Assembly (NCBI GenBank): GCA_035630195.1
Contig: DASQLD010000282.1
Span: forward strand, 1-9,842
Source: DASQDN01 sp035630195
GTDB taxonomy: Bacteria; Acidobacteriota; Terriglobia; Bryobacterales; Bryobacteraceae
Length of the DNA: 9,842 nucleotides
Reading direction: 5' to 3'
The position numbers were made by a program, and so were the translations under genes. The notes below the pieces were generated by a model. It ran no database searches. It was not told where the DNA came from and saw only the letters and a list, made by a program, of their open reading frames with translations. Of this stretch, positions 1-6,776 are shown piece after piece (the stretch's first letter is position 1; the number at the start of each line of letters is the position of its first letter).

Positions 1-1
1 T

Positions 2-211
2 AGAACACGATACGTAGACAGACGTGTGCGGCATCGACACCTGCACTTGTCGGATCAATTCGACCAAGGACAAAACCTCGCCCACCGATACTGCATGGAA
101 CCAAACAGCTCCCGCAGGCGTCCGGTCCCTCAGGCGCCAAAAACCGAATCGTTCTCCGAGTCGAGGACGATACCTACGGTCACCGATGACGCGCCAGAGG
201 ACATAAAGTAA
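2..211 (+). CDS. Possible 3' end of an upstream gene (unrecognised)
   Basis: This frame is open from the window's left edge and ends in a tandem TAA TAA at 209-214, so it could be the last ~69 codons of a gene that begins upstream. The C-terminal part reads like a natural hydrophilic, acidic tail (ending DDAPEDIK), but no domain is recognisable. A second forward frame (GTG at 24 to a stop at 206) is open over the same stretch, so an open frame here is not strong evidence of coding. The next gene follows on the same strand after 46 bases with no obvious promoter. It may equally be non-coding intergenic DNA. Confidence 0.25.
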   Translation, partial: RTRYVDRRVRHRHLHLSDQFDQGQNLAHRYCMEPNSSRRRPVPQAPKTESFSESRTIPTVTDDAPEDIK

Positions 212-257
212 TAAGAGTGGGAACGCGGCCCGTACCGCCGCCCTGTAGAGAAACAAG

Positions 258-872
258 ATGACCTTTGTTCGCAAAAGCCTACCGCTACTCCTCGGTCTAG
301 TCGCGAGTATAACCGGGTTGTCCGTATCTCTTCTCGCGGTCGACCGTGATAAGAAGTTCACTCCGCCGGAGTTGGACACGCTTCAGACGAAACAAACCGT
401 CAGCGAAGTCACTATAGGCGCTGTTCCGTATGAGGGGGAGGCGGAAGCGGCCACCGCGTTCGGAAAGATGCATCCCTATGAGCATGGTGTCCTGCCCGTG
501 CTGCTGATAATCCGCAACGGGAGTAAAAACACCATAGGCTTGCAGTCAATGAAAGTCGAGTATCACGATAAAGATCGCCAAAGCATCGACGCCATCCCTC
601 CGGCAGATGTCCCCTTCCTTGAGGCCCCAAAACGGCCTAGCTTCGGAGGGCCGACCATCCCAGGCCTTGGAAGAAAGAAGAAGAACCCTTTGGGCGGTCC
701 TGAGATCGAGATTCGTGCTTTCTCGGCCAAGATGCTACCCCCCGGCGAATCCGCTCATGGATTCTTCTACTTCCGGACCGGGCATCGTTCCGGGGCCAGT
801 CTTTACGTTTCAGGCCTTCAAGAAGCTTCAACCGGAAAGGATCTCTTCTTTTTCGAGATCCCACTCGAATAG
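258..872 (+). CDS. Secreted hypothetical protein with predicted signal peptide
   Basis: I do not recognise this 204-residue family. The N-terminus has basic residues followed by a hydrophobic run (about residues 7-28, LPLLLGLVASITGLSVSLLAV), which reads as a signal peptide or single membrane anchor; no lipobox cysteine is present. The mature part alternates short hydrophobic strands with polar turns (for example VLPVLLIIRNGSKN and GFFYFRTGH), suggesting a small extracytoplasmic beta-sandwich. Residues about 122-150 form a Pro/Gly-rich loop with a KKK cluster. The segment LPPGESAHGFFYF near residue 160 resembles the 'PPGes..GF.yF' strand seen in many uncharacterised secreted proteins; this is resemblance only. 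The start is chosen because it gives the signal peptide; upstream there is only a weak TAGAG at 246-250. It ends 2 bp from the convergent cyclophilin gene. Confidence 0.7.
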   Translation: MTFVRKSLPLLLGLVASITGLSVSLLAVDRDKKFTPPELDTLQTKQTVSEVTIGAVPYEGEAEAATAFGKMHPYEHGVLPVLLIIRNGSKNTIGLQSMKVEYHDKDRQSIDAIPPADVPFLEAPKRPSFGGPTIPGLGRKKKNPLGGPEIEIRAFSAKMLPPGESAHGFFYFRTGHRSGASLYVSGLQEASTGKDLFFFEIPLE

Positions 873-874
873 GG

Positions 875-1672
875 CTACTTTGCCGGCGCCGTCTTTGGCG
901 TTGTAGTCGCGGGCTTGGCGGCAGGCGGCTTGGAAGCAGCCGGTTTAGCCGTGGCGGGCTTCGCTTTCGATGTCGTCGGCTTGGGCTTCGCGGTGGCAGG
1001 CGTCACCGGCGCGGGGCCTTCTCTCTTCACGACCACTCGCACCATACGGACCGCTGTCGTCGGTCGGTCGCCCGCGACGCGTGGGACGCGCGCAATTTTC
1101 TCGACAACATCCTGCCCCTCAACCACTTGACCGAAGATCGTGTGCAGTCCGTTCAGGTGAGGGGTTGGGACTTCGGTGATAAAAAACTGAGAACTACCGG
1201 TACCCGGACCCGCATTTGCCATGCCGAATCGGCCAGGTCGATCAAACGTTAGCGACGGATTGAACTCGTCGGGAATTACGTCTGTGCCTCCCGTACCGGT
1301 TCCGAGCGGATCGCCACCCTGAATCATGAATCCGGGAATCACCCGATGAAACGTGAGCCCGTTGTAGAGAGGCCTCTTGGTTCGCTGACCGGTTTTGGGA
1401 TCGGTCCACAGTTTACGCCCCATAGCCAGATCGGCAAAATTCTTTACGGTCTTCGGAGACTCCGTTTCAAACAATCTGGCAACTATCGTGCCCATGGAGG
1501 TTGTGATGGTTGCGTACAGACCAGGTTCTCGCGCTGGCTTCGCCGGATCGGCGGCCGGCTTCGCGCCTTCTGCCGCGGGCTTCGGAGCGGCAGCTTGCCC
1601 CCCTTCCTGAGCAAACACAAACGACGCGAACATACTGCACGCGACCACGGATAACGCGGAACGAACACTCAT
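875..1672 (-). CDS. Exported cyclophilin-type peptidyl-prolyl cis-trans isomerase
   Basis: This enzyme catalyses cis-trans isomerisation of X-Pro bonds and probably acts as a folding helper in the periplasm or envelope. From the ATG at 1672 the protein has 265 residues: a signal peptide (about 1-21, SMFASFVFA then Q), an Ala/Pro/Lys linker (about 22-48), the cyclophilin domain (about 50-220), and a low-complexity Lys/Ala/Pro/Thr tail of roughly 40 residues. Catalytic-core motifs are present: FHRVIPGFMIQGGD, MANAGPGTGSSQFFIT and HLNGLHTIFGQVVEG. The position of the cyclosporin-contacting Trp of CypA is His here (HLNGLH), as expected for many bacterial forms. An ATG at 1714 would add 14 residues ahead of the signal peptide and overlap the divergent nucleotidase, so I prefer 1672. 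No Shine-Dalgarno is visible upstream. The family assignment is secure; the tail's role is unknown. Confidence 0.93.
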   Translation of the reverse strand: MSVRSALSVVACSMFASFVFAQEGGQAAAPKPAAEGAKPAADPAKPAREPGLYATITTSMGTIVARLFETESPKTVKNFADLAMGRKLWTDPKTGQRTKRPLYNGLTFHRVIPGFMIQGGDPLGTGTGGTDVIPDEFNPSLTFDRPGRFGMANAGPGTGSSQFFITEVPTPHLNGLHTIFGQVVEGQDVVEKIARVPRVAGDRPTTAVRMVRVVVKREGPAPVTPATAKPKPTTSKAKPATAKPAASKPPAAKPATTTPKTAPAK

Positions 1673-1702
1673 ACTGTCAGCGTATACTGATAAGCGTCCC
1701 AC
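1673..1702. promoter_or_regulatory. 30-bp divergent start region with back-to-back -10-like boxes
   Basis: Only 30 bp separate the chosen start codons of the cyclophilin (-) and the nucleotidase (+). Centred in it is GTATAC (1682-1687), which gives a good -10 match on the plus strand (TATACT, 1683-1688) and a fair one on the minus strand (TATACG, 1686 down to 1681). If used, these would give leaders of about 8 and 2 nt. Neither start has a Shine-Dalgarno sequence. The -35 candidates are poor: CTCGCA on the minus strand lies inside the neighbouring coding region, and nothing good is seen on the plus strand. The promoter call is an inference. Confidence 0.35.
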
Positions 1703-3409
1703 ATGCGAGTTCACGCAGTTTTTTTAATGTTTGCGGCCTTTTTGCAGGCCCTTCTGTTGCAGTCTCGCGAGGTAACCGTCACCATCCTGGCCACCACGGA
1801 CATGCACGGAAATATCTATCCTTACGACTACCTCACATCGAAGCCGGCTGAGCGAGGTATCGCGAAATTGGGGACGCTCATTCAAACCGAGCGGCGAACG
1901 GCTCCCTCAGCCTTGCTACTCGATTGTGGGGATACCATTCAAGGCTCGCCGCTCGAGAGTGTTTATCAGACAGTTGTAGCAACGGGCAAGGCGCCTCGGA
2001 ACCGGCCTTTCGACCGCAGTGCTTTCGCGGCCGACCCGATGATGACCGCGATGAACTACTTGCGCTACGACGCGATGGCCGTTGGCAACCATGAGTACAA
2101 CTACGGGCTTAAGAATCTCGATAAAGCACGCTCCGATGCCAGGTTTCCATGGCTTTCCGCAAACACGCGAACTGTTTCGCGCCACGGACCCAAGCCCTTC
2201 GCGCCATACATCGTTAAGGAAGTCGAGGGTGTGAAAGTCGGCATCATCGGCATTACGACACCGGCGGTGCCAACGTGGGAGAAGCAGGAAAATTACGCCG
2301 GCTATTCGTTCGATAACGCCGTCGCATCGACAAAGAGCGCCATCGATGAGTTGCGAGCAAAACACAAGACGGACGTCATTGTCGTGATCGCGCACTCAGG
2401 AGTGAACGAGAGCGGCGCGGCCAACAGAAGCCATGAAGACATCGTGCTGGATTTGGTACCCGTTGCCGGGGTTGACGTCATCATTTTCGGTCATTCGCAC
2501 AACCAGCTCGAAAACCGCATGCTCAACGGAGTGCTGCTCACGCAACCCAAAAATTGGGCGATCTCGCTCTCCCGTGTGGACATCCAACTCGAATCGACAA
2601 TGGAAGGTGGTTACAAGGTTCGATCTAAGACCAGCAGGCTTATTCCGGTGACCGCCAAGACCGAAGCGGATCCGGAAATCCTACGCCTTGCAAAGCCATA
2701 TCACGACGTCACGGAAGCATATCTCAATACCGTTGTTGCGCGGGCCAAGGCAGACATCGACGCGTCAGAGAGCCGCATCGAGGATAGCGCCATTATCGAT
2801 GCGATTCAATTAGCGCAGATGCGTTATGCGAAAGCTGACGTTTCTTTCGCATCATCGTTCAACCCGCGCGCCGCAATCGCGAAGGGACCAATTACGATCC
2901 GGCAGGTCGCGGCTCTCTATTTGTATGACAACGAGTTGTATGCCATCGAAGGCACGGGCAAAATGGTTCGTGACGCGCTCGAGAATTCGGCTGGTTACTT
3001 CAAGTCGTGCGCCGACCCATCTTGCTCCAACGGATCTTTGATCAATAGCGCGGTTATCGGATACAACTTCGACATGGCGCATGGCGTGACGTATGACATT
3101 GACCTCACTCGGCCGGATGGCGATCGCATCCGTAATCTTCAGTTTCGGGGCAAACCTCTTGCTCTGGATCAGAAGCTTCGGATTGCAGTCAATAACTACC
3201 GAGCGGGGGGCAGCAACGGATACACGATGTTCAAGGACGCAAAAGTGGTGTGGCGATCCTATGAAGACATACGGGATTTAATCATTCGCTATTACTCTGA
3301 GCACGAACTTCCGACGGCGCCGGACAATAACTGGCGCATCATCCCCGAGTCCGCACACCGAAGTCTTGAACAGGAAGTCAGACGTTATTCACAGCCGCAA
3401 TCGAAGTAA
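1703..3409 (+). CDS. Exported bifunctional metallophosphoesterase/5'-nucleotidase (UshA/CpdB-like)
   Basis: This is a secreted, two-metal-dependent nucleotidase that releases phosphate and nucleosides from extracellular or periplasmic nucleotides. The N-terminus (about 1-21) is a signal peptide. The metallophosphatase domain (about 24-310) carries all the expected metal/active-site blocks: TDMHGN (D33, H35), CGDTIQGS (D77), GNHEYNYG (N129, H130), IAHSG (H231) and FGHSHNQ (H264, H266). The C-terminal substrate-binding domain (about 335-545) has LYLYDNELYAIEGTG and, further on, AVNNYRAGGSNGY. The pattern NFDMAHGVTYDIDLTRPDG followed by NYRAGGSNG is closer in my reading to CpdB-type 2',3'-cyclic-nucleotide 2'-phosphodiesterase/3'-nucleotidases than to UshA. 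The length of 568 residues is normal for UshA-like forms and somewhat short for CpdB. Exact substrate cannot be read from sequence. An internal ATG at 1727 would also leave a hydrophobic N-terminus. Confidence 0.93.
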   Translation: MRVHAVFLMFAAFLQALLLQSREVTVTILATTDMHGNIYPYDYLTSKPAERGIAKLGTLIQTERRTAPSALLLDCGDTIQGSPLESVYQTVVATGKAPRNRPFDRSAFAADPMMTAMNYLRYDAMAVGNHEYNYGLKNLDKARSDARFPWLSANTRTVSRHGPKPFAPYIVKEVEGVKVGIIGITTPAVPTWEKQENYAGYSFDNAVASTKSAIDELRAKHKTDVIVVIAHSGVNESGAANRSHEDIVLDLVPVAGVDVIIFGHSHNQLENRMLNGVLLTQPKNWAISLSRVDIQLESTMEGGYKVRSKTSRLIPVTAKTEADPEILRLAKPYHDVTEAYLNTVVARAKADIDASESRIEDSAIIDAIQLAQMRYAKADVSFASSFNPRAAIAKGPITIRQVAALYLYDNELYAIEGTGKMVRDALENSAGYFKSCADPSCSNGSLINSAVIGYNFDMAHGVTYDIDLTRPDGDRIRNLQFRGKPLALDQKLRIAVNNYRAGGSNGYTMFKDAKVVWRSYEDIRDLIIRYYSEHELPTAPDNNWRIIPESAHRSLEQEVRRYSQPQSK

Positions 3410-3418
3410 GCTTTTCCG

Positions 3419-3853
3419 CTATGCGTTCACAAGTTTGACGATAGATAGGCCCATCTGCGGAAAACAACGGACTGCATTCAAATAACTTTCAAGCGTTAGC
3501 GGTTTTTGAATACAGCAGTCGGCGCTAATATCAAAGTGCTTCAACATTCTTTCATCCATAACGGACGCTGTCAAAATAGCAACCGGAATGTCGCGAAGCA
3601 CATCATCCTTTTTCAGTTCCGCCAGCACTTCGATGCCATCTACTTTCGGTAACGCGATGTCGAGCAATATAAGATCGGGAACGGGCGCGTCCGCGAATTT
3701 GCCTTGCTGCCGTAAAAATTGAAGCACCGCCTCGCCATCCCGTACGATGTGCAGAACGTTTTGCATCTTGTAGTATTTGAGCGTTTCCTGAGCGAGACGT
3801 ATGTCGGCGGGACTATCTTCAACGAGAAGTATGTCAATCAATTTATTAGGCAT
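3419..3853 (-). CDS. Stand-alone response regulator receiver protein (CheY/Rcp1-like)
   Basis: This single-domain receiver of 144 residues accepts phosphate from a histidine kinase and has no DNA-binding or enzymatic output domain. Diagnostic residues are all present: the acidic pair E12-D13 in LLVEDSPAD, the phospho-acceptor D65 in LLDIALPKVDG, T95 in ILTAS, and K117 in IQKPL. The spacing and the FLRQQGKFADAPVPDLILLD stretch are typical of the Rcp1-type family that pairs with phytochrome-like or hybrid kinases; the kinase is not in this window. A short C-terminal extension (about 125-144) follows helix 5. The gene converges on the nucleotidase with a 9-bp gap and diverges from glgC over 178 bp. 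A GGAT about 8 nt before the ATG is a weak ribosome site. The receiver assignment is certain; the partner and pathway are unknown. Confidence 0.93.
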   Translation of the reverse strand: MPNKLIDILLVEDSPADIRLAQETLKYYKMQNVLHIVRDGEAVLQFLRQQGKFADAPVPDLILLDIALPKVDGIEVLAELKKDDVLRDIPVAILTASVMDERMLKHFDISADCCIQKPLTLESYLNAVRCFPQMGLSIVKLVNA

Positions 3854-4031
3854 AGCGATCCAAACACGAGTTTGCGAAAGTGGAACAGTGAATCGCTCCC
3901 CCGAACTACTTGATGGCCCTTACGGATTGATTGTAATTGTACACTACGGAACACTCGTACTGTCGATGCTGTACCGACTGACCGTAGCAGATCATACATT
4001 TTGCATGGGCAGGCTAAGCTTGGTGAAGTAG
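3854..4031. promoter_or_regulatory. Divergent promoter region between response regulator and glgC
   Basis: This 178-bp gap must hold promoters for both genes. On the plus strand TTGATG (3910-3915), a 16-bp spacer and TGTAAT (3932-3937) form a fair sigma-70-like pair for glgC; a later TACACT (3940-3945) lacks a correctly spaced -35. GGTGAAG (4021-4027) just before the glgC ATG is a plausible ribosome site. I found no convincing minus-strand promoter for the regulator gene. No hairpin or operator-like palindrome longer than 4-bp arms was seen. Confidence 0.3.
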
Positions 4032-5249
4032 ATGGAAAACGTACTTGCGATTCTCCTAGCTGGCGGAGCGGGCGAGCGCCTATTCCCGCTGACGCGTAAT
4101 ACCGCCAAACCAGCCGTCAGTTTTGGGGGTATTTATCGCATTATCGACTTTACGCTTTCCAATTGCATTAATTCCGACATTCGAAGAATCTTCATTCTCA
4201 CTCAGTATAAGGCGCTGGATCTTATTCGCCACCTACGTAGCGCTTGGACTTTCCTGCCGGGCGAGATGGGCGAGTTCATTGAGGTTATTCCTCCGATGAA
4301 GCGCGTCCACGACGATTGGTATCTGGGAACCGCCGACGCGGTCTACCAGAACCTGGAGAGCGTCGAAGTGGAACAACCGAAGCAGGTGATCATCCTATCG
4401 GCCGACCACATCTACAAGATGAATTATCTGGAGATGTTCGACTGGCACAAGAAGCTCAACGCTGAGATCACGATCGCGACTCTCCAGATCCGACCGGACG
4501 ACGCCGTGCGATTCGGTGTCACCGACATCGACGATACCTACAACATTCGCGCCTTTGAGGAGAAGCCGCAGCACGGCAATCCGACGCGTTCGATCTTCAA
4601 CGCTGACATGGTTAGCGCTTCGATGGGTATCTACATCTTCGAGCGAAACGTATTGATCGAGGCGCTAATCGAGGATGCGGCCGATCCTAATTCTGCTCAT
4701 GACTTCGGTCGTGACATTCTACCGAAGTGCATCGGCAAGCGCCGAGTCGTTGCGTATGACTTCCGAGACCTCAATGACAAAACTGCCCGTTATTGGCGTG
4801 ATGTCGGAACTCTGGACGCCTACTACGAAGCGAATATGGATCTGGTGTCGGTGACGCCGGAGTTCAACCTGTATGACGATCGTTGGCCAATCCGCACACA
4901 ACTAGTGCAGCAGCCTCCTGCCAAATTCGTTTTTGCGCAGGAAGGCCGGCGCATGGGAGTCGCGATTGATTCGGTTGTTTCACCCGGATGTATCGTTTCG
5001 GGTGGGCGTGTCACACATAGCATTCTCTCGCCGGGAGTTCGGGTGAACAGCTATTGCGAAGTAGAAGGCGCAATTGTCTTGAGCAATGCGAAGATCGGCA
5101 GATACAGCCGCATACGTAAGGCGATCATCGACGGAAACGTATCGATTCCCGAATCGAGCATCATTGGTTATGACGCCGAACAGGATCGGAGCAACGGCTA
5201 CTTCGTAACGGAAAGTGGCATCGTCGTTGTTTCCAACAACCGGCACTGA
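4032..5249 (+). CDS. glgC: Glucose-1-phosphate adenylyltransferase (ADP-glucose pyrophosphorylase)
   Basis: GlgC makes ADP-glucose and pyrophosphate from ATP and glucose 1-phosphate, the committed step of bacterial glycogen synthesis in the cytoplasm. The nucleotidyltransferase domain (about 1-265) has LAGGAGERLFPLT (9-21), AKPAVSFGG (25-33), DFTLSNCINS (39-48), GTADAVYQNL, ADHIYKMNY with catalytic Asp at D125, FEEKP with the glucose-1-phosphate Lys at K178, SMGIYIF (197-203) and YWRDVGT (254-260). A left-handed beta-helix domain follows (about 300-405), ending with the family's IIGYDAEQD...GIVVV pattern. Length (405) is normal. Oddities: the Arg of the usual RAKPAV is T24, and the Lys of the usual GGKxRIIDF (the activator-site Lys in E. 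coli) is I34. No glgA, glgB or glgP is beside it; the gene appears monocistronic. Confidence 0.95.
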   Translation: MENVLAILLAGGAGERLFPLTRNTAKPAVSFGGIYRIIDFTLSNCINSDIRRIFILTQYKALDLIRHLRSAWTFLPGEMGEFIEVIPPMKRVHDDWYLGTADAVYQNLESVEVEQPKQVIILSADHIYKMNYLEMFDWHKKLNAEITIATLQIRPDDAVRFGVTDIDDTYNIRAFEEKPQHGNPTRSIFNADMVSASMGIYIFERNVLIEALIEDAADPNSAHDFGRDILPKCIGKRRVVAYDFRDLNDKTARYWRDVGTLDAYYEANMDLVSVTPEFNLYDDRWPIRTQLVQQPPAKFVFAQEGRRMGVAIDSVVSPGCIVSGGRVTHSILSPGVRVNSYCEVEGAIVLSNAKIGRYSRIRKAIIDGNVSIPESSIIGYDAEQDRSNGYFVTESGIVVVSNNRH

Positions 5250-5595
5250 TCGCTTCTTTTCCAACACCCTTATGTCGAAGCAAGCGCGAGCTTAGGGTCG
5301 ACACCGTCGGCCTGTTCCTGGCAACTGACGGTAGCCCTCACGGACAGGACTATCAAGCTGCAATGGCGACCCTAGCGGGCGCTGCAGTCTCTGCCATTCT
5401 TCCGCCCACGGAAGCAAGAGAACACAGCCGACAGTTAACTTCGACATTTCGACCTCGGCAGCGGAGTACTTTTCTTCCAGTGACGCGGTTCGTAGCGGTG
5501 GGGCATTCACCCTTACGGTCCCTGGTACTCGACGGCGTTGCGCTCAGCATATCGGCGTTACGGCAGCAAGGAACTTCGATGACCTATTGTTAGCG
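5250..5595 (+). pseudogene. Gene-poor stretch with possible relic of a secreted beta-rich protein
   Basis: No intact gene is convincing here. Two forward frames read like protein in pieces. One (about 5291-5410) reads VDTVGLFLATDGSPHGQDYQ and then AMATLAGAAVSAILPP. The next frame (5422-5529) reads TQPTVNFDISTSAAEYFSS and SGGAFTLTVPGT; after about 5522 the first frame resumes sense with LDGVALSISALRQQGTS to a stop at 5591-5593. This pattern would fit a frameshifted C-terminal remnant of a secreted beta-sandwich protein. An ORF of 76 codons starts at 5363 in the first frame but its middle (HSRQLTSTFRPRQRST) looks like out-of-frame translation. The call rests on amino-acid texture only and could be chance. 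Confidence 0.25.
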
Positions 5596-5823
5596 TCATG
5601 CCTTGCTTAGAGATGTCATGCGGTTACGTACAATCTGTGCCGCACGATCCCAGTCGTCGTGGTTCAACTTTCCGTCACTATCGCGGAGGCGTGACAACCG
5701 TAACGCCTCCGCTTCAATCTCGATAAACTCCTGCGCGGGATCGCGACTCCGCATCAGGCGTTCTGCGCTTCGCCTCTCGTCAAGGGGTGTAGCATTTGGG
5801 TTACCGGCTGGTTGCTTCATCAT
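5596..5823 (-). CDS. Small hypothetical protein with EF-hand-like acidic loop
   Basis: I do not recognise this 75-residue protein. It is highly charged with roughly balanced acidic and basic residues, has no hydrophobic segment, and is probably cytoplasmic and largely helical (PLDERRSAERLMRSRD, EFIEIEAEALRLSRL). Residues about 46-58 (LRDSDGKLNHDDW) match an EF-hand loop at positions 3, 5, 6, 8 and 12, but the position-1 Asp is Leu, so Ca2+ binding is doubtful. Two ATGs stand in tandem at the start (5823 and 5820), with no good Shine-Dalgarno; GGAGAG on the minus strand lies 18 nt upstream, too far. It is divergent from the FRG gene over 83 bp. The opposite-strand frame (5603-5881) is arginine/serine-rich and looks like its shadow. 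Confidence 0.55.
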   Translation of the reverse strand: MMKQPAGNPNATPLDERRSAERLMRSRDPAQEFIEIEAEALRLSRLRDSDGKLNHDDWDRAAQIVRNRMTSLSKA

Positions 5824-5906
5824 GGCTTACTTGATAGACAGCTCTCCGCTACCAGAAGACTTCCTTTCTTGCGAACCATAACGGTTACCGGAGCTATATT
5901 GGGGCG

Positions 5907-6776
5907 ATGGCAAAAGCGAACGCAGTCGCAGTCACTACGGTCAACTCTTGGGCCGAACTACTGGATGAGGTGTACCGGGATTCATGGGATCCGGCAATCA
6001 GCCGTCATCGATCTCCCTTTGTATATCGGGGCATGTCCAATGCTTCCATGGACCTTCGGACGAGTCTGATGCGAATCGCAGGCGGCAAGAAGATTCGCGA
6101 TCTGGAGGGGCACTTGCTTCGCAACTTTCGGAAATACGCGCATGCCGATTCGGCGGCCGGCCACTCCATCTGGAACTGGCTTGCACTGGCAGCGCACCAT
6201 GGCCTGCCGACCCGACTGCTCGACTGGACTTATTCGCCCTTCGTTGCAATGCATTTTGCAACGGCCGATCTATCGCAGTATGACAACGACGCAGTGATTT
6301 GGTGCGTCAATCACGGTGAGACGAATCGCCGTCTTCCGAAGAAACTCCGGAAGGAACTGGACGAAGAGGGCTCCAATGTTTTCTCAGTTGATCTGTTAGT
6401 AGGAGTGGCGCGGACGTTGCAGCAGCTCGAGAAATTGGCCTCCGACCCATTCGTGGTGTATCTGGAGCCGCCCTCTCTCGATGATCGGATCGTCAATCAA
6501 TTTGCACTCTTCTCCTTGCTGTCAAACCCAGTCCTTCAACTTGAGGACTGGCTGGAAGCGCACCCGGATGTATCCAGAAGGATCATCATTCCAGCCCGTA
6601 TGAAGTGGGAGTTGCGGGACAAGTTAGACCAGGCAGGAATCACCGAGCGAATGCTCTTTCCCGGTCTTGATGGCTTATCTGCATGGCTGACCCGGTATTA
6701 CATGCCCAAGGGCCATCCTAGCGGCAGTGACCCGGCATCGGCTGCAGCTTCCCTAGTTCCGCTTCAGCAAAGATGA
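5907..6776 (+). CDS. FRG-domain protein of unknown function
   Basis: The 289-residue protein matches the FRG domain, named for its conserved F-x-R-G motif; the biochemical function of this domain is not established to my knowledge. Visible hallmarks are FVYRGMSN (F38, R41, G42), a helical stretch LLRNFRKYAH, WNWLALAAHHGLPTRLLDWT (about 89-108, with the diagnostic HGLPTRLLDW) and SPFVAMHFATAD (110-121), then VYLEPPSLDDRIVNQFALFSL, where the Gln-x-Ala/Gly-x-Phe type motif sits in full-length FRG proteins, and finally RIIIPARMKWELRDKL. Nearly the whole protein is the domain; there is no signal peptide or membrane segment, so it is likely cytoplasmic. The start at 5907 has GGGG immediately upstream and GGAG 13 nt upstream. 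It ends flush against the convergent PAP2 gene. FRG genes are often found in variable genome regions, but nothing here shows mobility. Confidence 0.88.
   Translation: MAKANAVAVTTVNSWAELLDEVYRDSWDPAISRHRSPFVYRGMSNASMDLRTSLMRIAGGKKIRDLEGHLLRNFRKYAHADSAAGHSIWNWLALAAHHGLPTRLLDWTYSPFVAMHFATADLSQYDNDAVIWCVNHGETNRRLPKKLRKELDEEGSNVFSVDLLVGVARTLQQLEKLASDPFVVYLEPPSLDDRIVNQFALFSLLSNPVLQLEDWLEAHPDVSRRIIIPARMKWELRDKLDQAGITERMLFPGLDGLSAWLTRYYMPKGHPSGSDPASAAASLVPLQQR

Noticed and set aside
225..238. Small inverted repeat GCGG/CCGC before the first secreted-protein gene
   Set aside because: The stem is only 4 bp with a 6-nt loop and no T-tract; expected by chance at this base composition.
915..1130. Alanine/glycine/valine-rich forward frame resembling a membrane peptide
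   Set aside because: It is antisense to the Lys/Ala/Pro tail and end of the cyclophilin domain; its hydrophobic look follows from complementing Ala/Lys/Pro codons.
1916..2395. 159-codon open frame on the minus strand inside the nucleotidase gene
   Set aside because: It lies fully antisense to a gene with intact catalytic motifs, and its translation is rich in Arg/His/Cys without any recognisable domain; it is a shadow frame.
4980..5267. 95-codon minus-strand frame over the glgC C-terminus
   Set aside because: It covers the antisense of the beta-helix domain of a complete GlgC and has no independent support.
5603..5881. 92-codon forward frame opposite the small EF-hand-like gene
   Set aside because: Its Arg/Ser-rich composition looks like a complement translation; the minus-strand protein has more natural composition and a tandem ATG start. 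Coding on the plus strand is not excluded.
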